From an uncultured Caryophanales bacterium (GTDB taxonomy: Bacteria; Bacillota_I; Bacilli_A; RFN20; CAG-449): 64,000 bases of DNA. The stretch lies in contig CAMCEE010000007.1 in NCBI GenBank assembly GCA_945873815.1, forward strand, positions 1 to 64,000, in the 5' to 3' direction. The notes beneath the pieces were generated by a model, which was not told the DNA's origin, searched no databases, and was given only the letters and a program-made list of their open reading frames with translations. The translations under genes and the position numbers were made by a program. Positions within the stretch are counted from its first letter, which is position 1. Every line of letters begins with the position of its first letter. Positions 9,763 through 19,738 of this stretch are shown piece by piece.

Positions 9763-10863
9763 ATGGATAAAATAGCTTTGTTTTATGGAGGGAATTCCCC
9801 TGAAAATGAAATTTCAATTCTTACTGCATTAAAAGTGTATGAGGAAATGAAGAAGAATGGGAATGAACCTCTTTTAGTTTATATTGATTTCGATAATAGA
9901 TTCTATAGTGGAAAATCACTTGATGATGTGAAAAACTATCAGAATAAAAAGGGGTTCAAAAAGATAAAAATCAATAGAAAAAATGATAGGAATTACATTT
10001 CATTCATAAATAAGAAGAAATCCTTTGATTACGCATATATTCTTGGACATGGAATCAATATTGAAGATGGGACATTGTCTTCTTTTTTTGAGATGATGAA
10101 TATTCCATATCTCTATGATGATCTATATAATGTATCGCTTCTTCAAGATAAATCACTATCTAAAAAAGTGTTTGAAAAGATGGGAATTAATACGATAAAT
10201 GGAGTAACTATTTTCCGTCATGAGTTCAATCAATTTAAGAGTAAAAATATAAGATTAAATTATCCGCTTATTGTAAAGCCATCACGATTGGGCTCCTCGA
10301 TAGGAGTAGAGATGGTTTCAAGAGAAAAGGACTTAAAAAAAGCTGTTTTTGAGGCTTTTAAGTATGATGAAACAGTGATAATTGAAGAATGCATATCTAG
10401 TAAGGTTGAGTATAACATTGCACTTGTTGGATACCAAAATAAATTATTCGTTTCTTCACTTGAAAAAGTAAATGATGAAAATCGAATTCTAGATTTCTTT
10501 TCAAAATACGATTATTCTAAAAATAATACAAAAAGAATAATCAATCCTCAAATGGATATCGAAATAGAAAAAGAGATTGAAAGTACAGCAAAATACCTAT
10601 TTGAAAAATTAAATCTTTGTGGAATATATCGTTTTGATTTCATTCACGATTTAGGTGAGAATAAAGTGTATTTAAATGAAGTTAATGTTCTTCCAGGATC
10701 TTTAGCTTATTATCTATTTGAAAGCAAGGATTTAAAGTTTATCGATCTTATTCTTATCGACATAAATCTTAAAAAGAAGAAATATCTAGAAAGAAACAAA
10801 AGACAAAGAGAATATGAGCCTAATTTCATTAAAGATTTTGATATTTCAAAGGTTATAAAGTAA
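9763..10863 (+). CDS. ddl: D-alanine--D-alanine ligase
   Basis: ALFYGGNSPENEISILTA, YPLIVKPSRLGSSIGV, YRFDFIHDLGENKVYLNEVNVLPGSLAYYLFE (ATP-grasp Ddl motifs). Confidence 0.85.
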   Translation: MDKIALFYGGNSPENEISILTALKVYEEMKKNGNEPLLVYIDFDNRFYSGKSLDDVKNYQNKKGFKKIKINRKNDRNYISFINKKKSFDYAYILGHGINIEDGTLSSFFEMMNIPYLYDDLYNVSLLQDKSLSKKVFEKMGINTINGVTIFRHEFNQFKSKNIRLNYPLIVKPSRLGSSIGVEMVSREKDLKKAVFEAFKYDETVIIEECISSKVEYNIALVGYQNKLFVSSLEKVNDENRILDFFSKYDYSKNNTKRIINPQMDIEIEKEIESTAKYLFEKLNLCGIYRFDFIHDLGENKVYLNEVNVLPGSLAYYLFESKDLKFIDLILIDINLKKKKYLERNKRQREYEPNFIKDFDISKVIK

Positions 10864-10944
10864 GGTTTATAAAAATAAATACTTTTGTATTTATGCTTTA
10901 TAAAAAATGTGCTAATATATTTATCGAAGGAAGATATTGTAAAT

Positions 10945-11403
10945 ATGCGAAGTGCAAAAGCAAAACATCAAGTAATGTCATACCTATTCGATTCTGTAAT
11001 CGTCTATGCTTTTTTCTTGTTACTTTTTGCTTCTCCAATTATCAATATGGTTCGTGGTATATCTAATAATGACAATCTATTAGTTCTATATTCGACGATC
11101 TTTATGGTTGTATTTGGCGCGATTTTTATGCTATTTATTATCTTTTACTTTGTAATAATGCCTCTTCGCACGAATGGACAAACTATTGGGAGAATGTTTT
11201 TTAAGATTAAGGTTGTAAGAATAGATAATCAAAAATTAGATGCAACAACATTATTCATAAGAGAAATATTTGGAAGGTATTTAATCAATTTATTAACTTT
11301 AGGATTAAATGCAATCGTTATGTTAATCGTAGTTTGCATTTCAGAAGATAGAAGAGGATTTCACGATGTGTTAGCTTCGACTAAAATTGTCGACATTTAT
11401 TAG
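10945..11403 (+). CDS. RDD family membrane protein
   Basis: RTNGQTIGRMFFKIKVVRIDNQKLDATTLFIREIFGRYL...SEDRRGFHDVLASTKIVD. Confidence 0.85.
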   Translation: MRSAKAKHQVMSYLFDSVIVYAFFLLLFASPIINMVRGISNNDNLLVLYSTIFMVVFGAIFMLFIIFYFVIMPLRTNGQTIGRMFFKIKVVRIDNQKLDATTLFIREIFGRYLINLLTLGLNAIVMLIVVCISEDRRGFHDVLASTKIVDIY

Positions 11404-11418
11404 GAGGAAAAAGAAAAT

Positions 11419-12120
11419 ATGTCAACACCACACAACAACGCTCAACCAGGCGATTTCGCAGAAACAGTATTAATGCCAGGAGATCCATTAAGAGCAAAAT
11501 ATATTGCGGACACCTACTTAACTGATGTAAAGCAAGTAAATGGAGTCAGAAATATGTTTGGCTATACAGGATACTATAAAGGAAAGAAAGTATCTGTTAT
11601 GGGTTCTGGTATGGGTATGCCTAGCATTGGTATTTATTGCCACGAACTTTATGCATTCTATGGAGTCGAAAAGATTATTCGTATCGGATCTTGTGGAGCA
11701 TATCAACCACAATGTAAATTATTCGATATCATTATTGCTCAAGGAGCTTGTACAAATGCAAACTGGGCTCATCAATATGGATTACCAGGAACATTCTCTG
11801 CAATTGCAAGCTTTGATTTATTAAATAAAGCATACAATGTTGCAAAAGAGAAAGGTTTTACTACTCACGTTGGAAACATTCTTTCTAGTGATATATTCTA
11901 TAACGACCAACCAGAAGTATGGAAAAAATGGGCAGATATGGGATGCCTAGCAGTCGAAATGGAATCATATGCTCTATATTCCACTGCAGCACATTTAAAA
12001 AAGCAAGCTTTATGTATTTTAACGGTTTCTGATAGTTTAGTTTCTCATGAAGAAACAACCGCAGAACAACGTCAAACAGGCTTCAATCAAATGATGGAAG
12101 TTGCTCTTGAATTAGCTTAA
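11419..12120 (+). CDS. deoD: Purine-nucleoside phosphorylase (DeoD type)
   Basis: MSTPHNNAQPGDFAETVLMPGDPLRAKYIADTYL...IIRIGSCGAY...CLAVEMESYALYSTA. Confidence 0.95.
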   Translation: MSTPHNNAQPGDFAETVLMPGDPLRAKYIADTYLTDVKQVNGVRNMFGYTGYYKGKKVSVMGSGMGMPSIGIYCHELYAFYGVEKIIRIGSCGAYQPQCKLFDIIIAQGACTNANWAHQYGLPGTFSAIASFDLLNKAYNVAKEKGFTTHVGNILSSDIFYNDQPEVWKKWADMGCLAVEMESYALYSTAAHLKKQALCILTVSDSLVSHEETTAEQRQTGFNQMMEVALELA

Positions 12121-12132
12121 TTAAAATAATAT

Positions 12133-12744
12133 ATGCTAGTAGGTGCGATTGTATTAATATCTGTATTAGTAATAGTGTCAACTTTAGTTCTTCTTTGGCC
12201 TTATATTATGAAACTTAGATCAAAGAAGGATTTCTTTAATCGTGCATATCGTACCACTTATTCCCTTGCAAGAGATAAAGATTACTATATAATTAACGAT
12301 GTTGAATTGGTAATTGAAAATAAAAAGATTCATTTTGATCACATTCTTTTTGGAGAGAAATATATTTATTGCATCGGTAATAATTATCGTGATGGAAACA
12401 TATCTGGTAAATATTCGGATAACCAATGGTTTTTATATAAGGCAAATGGAAAAACTGAATATATAAAAAATCCATTACTTCTTCATTCAACAAGAATTGA
12501 ATATTTGAAATCAGCGCTTAAAGCGGATGATATTTTATTGGGTATTTGTGTAATGAATGATGAATGTCTCATCGATAAAATAGAAGATTGTCCTGATAAT
12601 ATCGTTTTATTGAATCAAAAGGAATTGAAAGATTTCATTATTGCAAAGGAGAAGAGTGATATTTCTCCAATCGATTCAATTCAACTAGAACATTTAGTAA
12701 GATTTATTTACAATATGAGTCAAGGTGGAAAAGAAAAGAAATAA
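12133..12744 (+). CDS. Membrane-anchored NERD-like protein, apparently lacking catalytic ExK
   Basis: N-terminal TM; YYIINDVELVIENKKIHFDHILFGEKYIYCIGNNYRDGNISGKYSDNQWFLYK follows NERD layout (IDHI...NY.G.I.G...W). Confidence 0.55.
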   Translation: MLVGAIVLISVLVIVSTLVLLWPYIMKLRSKKDFFNRAYRTTYSLARDKDYYIINDVELVIENKKIHFDHILFGEKYIYCIGNNYRDGNISGKYSDNQWFLYKANGKTEYIKNPLLLHSTRIEYLKSALKADDILLGICVMNDECLIDKIEDCPDNIVLLNQKELKDFIIAKEKSDISPIDSIQLEHLVRFIYNMSQGGKEKK

Positions 12745-12776
12745 AAATCCCAAGTTTCAAACCTGGGATTTTTTTT
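12743..12776 (+). terminator. Intrinsic terminator
   Basis: AAATCCCAAGTTTCAAACCTGGGATTTTTTTT hairpin with U-tract. Confidence 0.85.
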
Positions 12777-13002
12777 ATCTAGTTGAGTATTCTAGGTCTT
12801 TTTCTTTTCTTTCTAAATGATAGAAGAAGATTAGAATATTGATTATTGCACATATCGCGACAAGAGTGTAAATGATTTTTGAGAAAATATTTTCACCCAT
12901 TGTAATGAATGTGACGAGATTAAAATCAAATAATCCAACAAGGCCCCAGTTTATTCCACCGATAATTGTGAAAACTAAACAAATTTTTTGAAAAATGGAC
13001 AT
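12775..13002 (-). CDS. DUF378-like small membrane protein
   Basis: KICLVFTIIGGINWGLVGLFDFNLVTFI...IIYTLVAICAI matches the DUF378 pattern (GGINWGLVG). Confidence 0.85.
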   Translation of the reverse strand: MSIFQKICLVFTIIGGINWGLVGLFDFNLVTFITMGENIFSKIIYTLVAICAIINILIFFYHLERKEKDLEYSTR

Positions 13003-13120
13003 ATATTTTTTCTCCCTATGATTAATATGTGCTTATTATTTTAATTTAATACATAAAAATTATTTACCTAATATGTACTATTTTATTATTTCATCTCATA
13101 AGATTTGTTGAGGTGGATAT

Positions 13121-14128
13121 ATGATTAAAAAGATAATTGCAGGATTATTAGTCATTGGAATTGTTGTTTTGGCTTGTTTTAAAATATTCTCTAATAACGA
13201 TACATCTAGAAAGGATTTAAAGAAGATTGGAGAAGAGTTAACTTCATATCATATGGAAGCAAACATGGATATAACTAATGCAAACGATGACATTAGGAAG
13301 TTCTATGTTAATGTTGATTATATGAAAGGTGAAGTGGATCATTTTAGAATATCTCTTATTGATAAAGAGATAAATCAAGAACAAATAATGATTAGAAATA
13401 GTGAGGGTGTATATGTTCTTACTCCTAAATTAAATCAAGTTTATGAATTTAAAGGAGATTATCCGTTAAATACTCCAAAACCATATCTATATCATTCAAT
13501 TATTCAAGAAATTGAAAAAGATAACTATGAAGCAAAAAAGACGACTGACGGGTATATCATTAACGCAAAGATGGAATATAAAAATCATCCTTCATGGAAT
13601 AAACAAGAAATCAAATTGAGTAAAGATTTAAAACCAGTTTGGGTCAATATTTATGATTCGAATAATAATCTTGTTGTTGCGATAAATTTTATTAAGGTAG
13701 AATTTAATATTGGAATGGATAAAGCTCTATTTGATGTAGAGGCAAACATTAAAAAATCAAAAGAAGAAGTAGTTTCAACTTCTAAACAAGTGGAAGAATT
13801 GCCACTAATTCCAAAAGTCGATGAGAATAAGACTAGTTTAAAAGAACAAACAGAAGTAGTAATAGATGGTAATAAAATGTATATTCTTTCTTATACTGGC
13901 GATATTAATTTCACATTGGTACAAAAAGATATCAAAGCAAATGATGTGCTCGATAGTAAGGTTGTTAGTGGTGAATTAGTTTCGATGTACACTGGTGTTG
14001 GATTTTATGAAAACAAAACATTGACATTCATCATTGATGAACGTGAATTTCAAATATATTCGCCTTCATTAACTGTCAGTGAAATGCTAGAGATAGTATC
14101 TTCCATGCAAGTGGAAGTCGTTAAATAG
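13121..14128 (+). CDS. LolA/GerS-like membrane-anchored protein
   Basis: N-terminal TM; DYMKGEVDHFRISLIDKEINQEQIMIRNSEGVYVLTPKLNQVYEFKGDYPLNTPKPYL pattern of LolA-like sporulation/lipoprotein families. Confidence 0.55.
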   Translation: MIKKIIAGLLVIGIVVLACFKIFSNNDTSRKDLKKIGEELTSYHMEANMDITNANDDIRKFYVNVDYMKGEVDHFRISLIDKEINQEQIMIRNSEGVYVLTPKLNQVYEFKGDYPLNTPKPYLYHSIIQEIEKDNYEAKKTTDGYIINAKMEYKNHPSWNKQEIKLSKDLKPVWVNIYDSNNNLVVAINFIKVEFNIGMDKALFDVEANIKKSKEEVVSTSKQVEELPLIPKVDENKTSLKEQTEVVIDGNKMYILSYTGDINFTLVQKDIKANDVLDSKVVSGELVSMYTGVGFYENKTLTFIIDEREFQIYSPSLTVSEMLEIVSSMQVEVVK

Positions 14129-14208
14129 GAGAATTTGTAGAAAAAGAGGATGAAAGTCTTCTTTTTTTTTAATTATTTTGTATATTGAGATTACGAGGTG
14201 AATCAAAC

Positions 14209-15075
14209 ATGATTGATAAGGAAAGATTAAAATTTTCTATGTATTCATTAATCTGGATTGTTATTTATCTTTCAATCGATATATTGAATACATATACGAG
14301 TAGAATAATTCAAAGCCCAATGTATTATATATTATCGATTTTTATTACAACATATGTTTGCACTGGTCCTTTATTATTCTCAATTCAATATCTAGTAAAT
14401 AAATACAAGAATGATAAAAAGATAATTCCTGAAGATTTTATCATTCCTTTTAAGTTGTATTATACCGATAGATATTGGGATGTATATAACTCGAAGAAAT
14501 ATACTATTCTTACATATTCTCTTATTGGCTCTTTATTTCTCATTATTGAGATTCTATTAGTAATCTTTGACCCAGAGATTAATATAAATCACTTATTCTT
14601 TGATATGATTAAATCAAATCATTTCTGCATAAATACTTTGGAATTTATTCTTTTGAGTCTAGCTTCTTATATTGGTGTAAGCTATTTTATCATTAATAAT
14701 ATCAATAAGATAACTAATTGTGAAGCAATATTATGTTCAGATACTTCCCTTGAAACAACGAATTATATTATTAATAAAATGAATAAAAGATATCGTAAAG
14801 AAAGAATTATTACCTTTTTAAAGAAATGCATACCTTTTGTACTAACGTTTTCACTTGGATATTCTATAGGCATTGTCTTTGGACTATATAATAATCTATG
14901 CATTTATACCACCACAACAATTTCTATTTCATTCGGAATACTTATATCATATCCATTCATATATGATGTCATTAAAGCTAAGATAAATCTTTTTCATAAA
15001 CATCAAAAAGAGTTCCTTAGAATAGTGGAACTCTATAATAAATATTATGTTAATAATGAAAATGAAATGAATTAA
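14209..15075 (+). CDS. Hypothetical multi-pass membrane protein
   Basis: Long ORF with several predicted TM segments; ATG 14209 preceded by GAGGTG. No family recognised. Confidence 0.6.
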   Translation: MIDKERLKFSMYSLIWIVIYLSIDILNTYTSRIIQSPMYYILSIFITTYVCTGPLLFSIQYLVNKYKNDKKIIPEDFIIPFKLYYTDRYWDVYNSKKYTILTYSLIGSLFLIIEILLVIFDPEININHLFFDMIKSNHFCINTLEFILLSLASYIGVSYFIINNINKITNCEAILCSDTSLETTNYIINKMNKRYRKERIITFLKKCIPFVLTFSLGYSIGIVFGLYNNLCIYTTTTISISFGILISYPFIYDVIKAKINLFHKHQKEFLRIVELYNKYYVNNENEMN

Positions 15076-16845
15076 TTATCTTTTAATTTCATAACGTTTA
15101 CAAATTGAAGAGAATTTATTTATCCTTTTACTATCAATTTGTGGAAGAATTTTTGTTCCTTCAGCAAATAATGGAGAAGAAAGATGCTTTATGCTATGCT
15201 TGCAAGCAAAATCAATTAATGGCCATGAAGATATATTAACAGAAATGATTTGAGCAGAATAGAAACTTAATCTAGAAATCATATCTCCATAGAGAATTTG
15301 GTTTTGTGCTTCATATGCCTTTTTAAACGATTCTTCATATAGGAAGAAAAAGTCGAATGATCTCATTATTTCTGGGGTTAAGTCAAGGTTTGTACTTGTA
15401 ATCTTCAATCCAAGACACATACCTACTTTTTTCAATTCTTTAATGATTTGAAGCGCTTTTTGTTGATCTTCATATAAATCATCGTCTTCTATAATAAAAA
15501 TCGTTTTGGTGTGATTTGGTTTTTCTGTATGATTGTAAACGTCGATGAAAGATAAATAATAACTAGGTTTTAAAAGCATTGTTGTATAAACAAAGCGATT
15601 GAGATTTGTATTAAGGTTGAATACCTTATTTGTCTCGATATAGAGAATACGAATAAGTTCTGTTAAGAAATTGGTTTTTGAAGCATATTCTAGCATATCT
15701 TCAACATTGTTAATTAATGCGTTAGGAGCAAAAAGGTCGCACATGTAACCAAATATTGCTGAATCGTATGTATTAAGAATAGGAATATAGGAACAATTAA
15801 ATAGACGCTTATCCATATAATTTCTAATATCCTTAAGAATCGATTCATCCTTATTGTTATTATTTTGATGAGTATTCTCATCATAGATTATTTCAACAGC
15901 GTTCGATTCATCGTTTTGGGCAAGAATCGACATTTCTCTAGCTAGTTTAATTTCTTCGTTCAAGGTTGTGGAACATTCTTTCTTTTGAACAATACCTATT
16001 TTATATTCATAATCCTCGTAAATAGAACTTAAGAAAAGGATTTTTGAGATTTCAGCAGATAGAGTATGACTTAATGCGTATGCTTCGTTTTTTGTTGTGA
16101 TTTTAAAATCGAGTATTAATATTTCGTTTTGATTTAATAAAGAAATGAATCTCGTTTTTGAACAATATTTTAATAATCTAGAAATAATAAGCGTGATTAC
16201 AAGATGATTAATCCTTGATAAATCATCCAATTCGTTAATCGAATATAATCTGATTAAGAAGATATTTTTAGGTGCAGTTTTATTCTGAGAAATGATATCA
16301 GGTAATTCCTTATAATGCGTAATAACTCGATCTCTTTTACGTATATTACTAGTTTTTTTAATATTAGGGAAAACACGTGATTCAAGGTGAATGATTCCTT
16401 TATCGTAATTAATGCTAGAAACAGAAATTACCGTAAATATTGTTGTATTAACATTTTTAATCTTAATGTGAAGTTCCAAATGATGAGGAACAGAATGTTT
16501 TTCTTTTTGAAGTTCTTTTAACCATACTTCAACTCTTTTTCTATCTTTTAAAGAGAATGTATCGTAAAACCATTCAAATGATTTTCTTCGACCATTTTTC
16601 AATCTGAATTTATCAAATGTATAAACATAATTCTCCTTATAATGAATAGAATAATGTCTTACGACATTGAGTGTTTTTGCCATCATTTTTTTCTTTGATT
16701 TTTTTGGATTGATTGATAAAAAACAAATAAAATAGATAATTAATATAACAAAGCATGTAATAAATAATATTCCATACCACGAAGTGATAATGTGTAATAT
16801 GTCATCCCATGTTAAATTTTTAAAATAATCGATAATTTTGCTCAT
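15076..16845 (-). CDS. Membrane protein with degenerate GGDEF- and EAL-like domains
   Basis: N-terminal TM; TRFISLLNQNEILILDF sits where GGDEF would be; YIPILNTYDSAIFGYMCDLF where QPIxxxxxxxxxGxEALxR would be; C-terminal SPLFAEGTKILPQI resembles EAL protein termini. Confidence 0.5.
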   Translation of the reverse strand: MSKIIDYFKNLTWDDILHIITSWYGILFITCFVILIIYFICFLSINPKKSKKKMMAKTLNVVRHYSIHYKENYVYTFDKFRLKNGRRKSFEWFYDTFSLKDRKRVEVWLKELQKEKHSVPHHLELHIKIKNVNTTIFTVISVSSINYDKGIIHLESRVFPNIKKTSNIRKRDRVITHYKELPDIISQNKTAPKNIFLIRLYSINELDDLSRINHLVITLIISRLLKYCSKTRFISLLNQNEILILDFKITTKNEAYALSHTLSAEISKILFLSSIYEDYEYKIGIVQKKECSTTLNEEIKLAREMSILAQNDESNAVEIIYDENTHQNNNNKDESILKDIRNYMDKRLFNCSYIPILNTYDSAIFGYMCDLFAPNALINNVEDMLEYASKTNFLTELIRILYIETNKVFNLNTNLNRFVYTTMLLKPSYYLSFIDVYNHTEKPNHTKTIFIIEDDDLYEDQQKALQIIKELKKVGMCLGLKITSTNLDLTPEIMRSFDFFFLYEESFKKAYEAQNQILYGDMISRLSFYSAQIISVNISSWPLIDFACKHSIKHLSSPLFAEGTKILPQIDSKRINKFSSICKRYEIKR

Positions 16846-16942
16846 ATGTTACCTCAAGGTTATTATAAACATTTTTATGAATAAGAAAAAGTATTTATGA
16901 AATAAATAAAGAGGAATAAATCATAAAATTATCATTTTTTAT

Positions 16943-16970
16943 TTGATACAATTGTATGATTTGATATAAT
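16943..16970 (+). promoter_or_regulatory. Sigma-70-type promoter for tRNA-Ser (TTGATA-N16-TATAAT)
   Basis: TTGATA at 16943-16948, TATAAT at 16965-16970, about 10 nt before the tRNA 5' end. Confidence 0.75.
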
Positions 16971-16979
16971 CTTTCTTGT

Positions 16980-17069
16980 GGAGAAATACTCAAGTGGTCG
17001 AAGAGATCAGTTTCGAAAACTGACAGGGACTAATAATCCGCGGGGGTTCAAATCCCTCTTTCTCCGCCA
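16980..17069 (+). tRNA. tRNA-Ser (anticodon CGA), CCA encoded
   Basis: GGAGAAA/TTTCTCC acceptor, anticodon loop TTCGAAA within TCAGT/ACTGA, long variable arm, GTTCAAAT T-loop, GCCA 3' end. Confidence 0.95.
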
Positions 17070-17352
17070 TCTAGTTAATGTTGACACTTTTGTGAATTCA
17101 AGAGTGTTTTTATTTTATCGATGATGATATGTTGAAAATATGAGTTTACAAAAAAACATAAACGAAAAGTCCTGATTTTTACTCTTTGTTATGCTTATAT
17201 CCGCCAAATAACGCCACAGGGGATACGACCCCATTTTCATTAGAGAACATATTTATTATCTATCATAATCGAACCTCCTAGTTATATTATTTATGTTCGA
17301 CCAGTTTTCTCGATTCTAGATATTTTTTACGCTTATTGAAAAAGAATTTAAG

Positions 17353-17379
17353 TCAAAAAAAATTGACCCTCAAGGTCAT
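17353..17379 (-). terminator. Intrinsic terminator downstream of tRNA-Gly
   Basis: Minus strand TGACC-TTGAG-GGTCA followed by ATTTTTTTTG. Confidence 0.6.
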
Positions 17380-17443
17380 CTATATTACACTAATGTGATC
17401 ATTTTGTATATAATCACATACCCGAAGGTATGTTACTTGTTAA

Positions 17444-17517
17444 TGGAGCGAGCGACGGGAATCGAACCCGCATATCAACCTTGGCAAGGTCGTGTTCTAC
17501 CACTGAACTACGCTCGC
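17444..17517 (-). tRNA. tRNA-Gly (anticodon GCC), CCA encoded
   Basis: Reverse complement GCGAGCGTAGTTCAGTGGTAGAACACGACCTTGCCAAGGTTGATATGCGGGTTCGAATCCCGTCGCTCGCTCCA. Confidence 0.97.
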
Positions 17518-17646
17518 ATTACTTGGCTTTTATCCACCAGCAAGAATAATTATATAGACTTGCATTGATTTATGCAACATTTTTTTGTAAAAAAATAACT
17601 TAATTTTATTACACTATAATAAAAAGCCAAGGAATCGGACTTATTG

Positions 17647-17958
17647 CTAAATATTTTTATCAATCATATCTTCTAATGCAGGTTTTGGCATAAATCCAAC
17701 GTTAGTTGCAGAAATCTCTCCATTTATTAATAAGAATAGTGATGGAATGGCTGAAACTTGGAATTCGTTTGCAATATCACCAAATTCATCAACATTTACT
17801 TTTATTATATTTATATTTGGTCTTTCTTCTGCGATTTCTTCTAAATAAGGTGCAAGCATTCTACAAGGACCACACCAAGGTGCCCAGAAATCGATTAATA
17901 CAACTCCTTTATTTCTTAATTCTTCAAATTGTTCTTTTGATTCAATGTTTATATGCAT
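17647..17958 (-). CDS. trxA: Thioredoxin
   Basis: VVLIDFWAPWCGPCRMLAPYLEEIA (WCGPC). Confidence 0.95.
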   Translation of the reverse strand: MHINIESKEQFEELRNKGVVLIDFWAPWCGPCRMLAPYLEEIAEERPNINIIKVNVDEFGDIANEFQVSAIPSLFLLINGEISATNVGFMPKPALEDMIDKNI

Positions 17959-17979
17959 TTTTTCTACCTCCTAAATTTA

Positions 17980-18816
17980 TTATAACAAAATATTGAATAT
18001 TAAATAAATAATAATGATGTGCAGTGGAAAGAATCCGTAACATCCGTATTTGAACCATGCTTTGTTGTAACCTCTTTTACCATTATAGAATAATAAAGGT
18101 ATTGTTCCAAATATTGCATATACTTGAATAAACATTATTTCTGAAAATAATCCTTTTCCATTCCATATTGGATTTACAAAATAAACAATTAAGGTAAAAG
18201 TAATAAATAATATTGATGAAATCATATTTCTTAAAGTTAAATAATATGATGAATTTAAGAAGGTTTCTTCATCTAAAGAATAAGTTGTAGATACATATTT
18301 TGTGATTATATCGGCTAAAACTTTCCCTATATAGAAGAGAATAATAGTTATTAAACCATATATATCGTAATCAGCTTTTAGAGGAATAAATTCAAATGCG
18401 ATTAATAAAGTGAAGGTAAGCGGAACAATAGATAATAGTTTTATAAACCATCTTCTATCTTTAAGTAGGTATATTGTAAGACCACCTAAAAATAAGGTAG
18501 TGATTGGATTACCAACATATTCTTTTGTTGCGATTAAAAAAACAATATCGCAAGTTAGAGACAAAGTGAGGAGCTTAACTAGATATAAAAGTGGTTTTTT
18601 ACTATGCAACACTCCTTCAACTGTTAAAAAAGCAAAGATAATAAAAGATATTCTTCCAAGAATCCTTAGAACCAATTGAACATTGATATCATATGATGGA
18701 ATGGAAGAATGATACATTTCATAAAATACTCCGATATGATCTAAAATCATTGAAATCATACCAATAATTTTTAAAGAAAATGAATTTAATATATGATAAT
18801 CTTTTTTAGAAGACAT
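17980..18816 (-). CDS. TraX-like membrane protein
   Basis: FSLKIIGMISMILDHIGVFY...LRILGRISFIIFAFLTVEGVLHSK...KRGYNKAWFKYGCYGFFPLHIIIIYLI. Confidence 0.85.
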   Translation of the reverse strand: MSSKKDYHILNSFSLKIIGMISMILDHIGVFYEMYHSSIPSYDINVQLVLRILGRISFIIFAFLTVEGVLHSKKPLLYLVKLLTLSLTCDIVFLIATKEYVGNPITTLFLGGLTIYLLKDRRWFIKLLSIVPLTFTLLIAFEFIPLKADYDIYGLITIILFYIGKVLADIITKYVSTTYSLDEETFLNSSYYLTLRNMISSILFITFTLIVYFVNPIWNGKGLFSEIMFIQVYAIFGTIPLLFYNGKRGYNKAWFKYGCYGFFPLHIIIIYLIFNILL

Positions 18817-19621
18817 GTAGTGCTACTCCAGCTGGAATTAATAAAGAAGAGCAGAAGGCAATAAGATTATTTACTGCGTGAGCAGTCATTGATGTAACTA
18901 GGCTTTCTTCTTTATAAAAGGCATAGGAAAGAATGAATCCAGAAAGCATGTAAATCGGTAAATTAACTAATTCAATAAGGAGTTTCTCTACTGAATCTAC
19001 AAAGAAATTAGCGTGAATTAGTGCAAATACAACTGATGAAAGGAAGAATCCTAGGTATTTACTTTTACGATTTCCTAAGCCGAATAAACCAAAACGATAT
19101 GTAATTTCTTCACATATTGGAGCAAATATTATCGATAATATTGCCGATAAAACTGGATATGAATTAATCATTGAAGTAACGGCTTGTTCGTTTTCATTAT
19201 CTGTTAAATTTGGAAATAGTTTTTGAGCAATCATTCCATAAAACATGCTGACTCCTATAATAACAAAGCCATATACAATACCTTTTCCAATTTTTTCTAA
19301 TTTGGTGAAATCCTTAAATATTCTTTTTAATAGAGGTAAACCTAAAACGGAAAGGAGAGCAACAAGAGTAATAAAATAGGTGATGAATTGCATTGGACCA
19401 GTGATTTTACTGATGACTAGATTATATGCTTCCTTATCTATCTCAGGATTTGGAATTTCGACAAATAAAGATGTAATAAATGAAACGAGATATGCGATAA
19501 CATTGATTCCTAACCACCCAATCAAAAAAACAATAGCCTGTTTATTTAATGGACCTTTTGTTAATTTGATATCATCATTTTTTTCTGTATTTGTATAATA
19601 AAACATGTTTTTATTTTCCAT
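18806..19621 (-). CDS. CPBP family intramembrane metalloprotease
   Basis: APICEEITYRFGLFG and FALIHANFF motifs in a multi-TM protein. Confidence 0.85.
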   Translation of the reverse strand: MENKNMFYYTNTEKNDDIKLTKGPLNKQAIVFLIGWLGINVIAYLVSFITSLFVEIPNPEIDKEAYNLVISKITGPMQFITYFITLVALLSVLGLPLLKRIFKDFTKLEKIGKGIVYGFVIIGVSMFYGMIAQKLFPNLTDNENEQAVTSMINSYPVLSAILSIIFAPICEEITYRFGLFGLGNRKSKYLGFFLSSVVFALIHANFFVDSVEKLLIELVNLPIYMLSGFILSYAFYKEESLVTSMTAHAVNNLIAFCSSLLIPAGVALHVF

Positions 19622-19738
19622 ATATATAACCTCATTGAATTATATTTTAATAGAATATTTTTAGAATAACAATATAATAATTTGTTTAATTTTCTCTCAT
19701 TATATAATATAATGAGTGTAAGAAATGGGGAACATTTT

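Noticed and set aside
11540-11824. Plus-strand ORF of 94 aa, and minus-strand ORF 11518-11712
   Set aside because: Both lie inside deoD in other frames; no RBS or recognisable product.
17980-18816. TraX-like gene as evidence of a conjugative element
   Set aside because: TraX-like membrane proteins are common in chromosomes; no relaxase, T4SS or integrase nearby.
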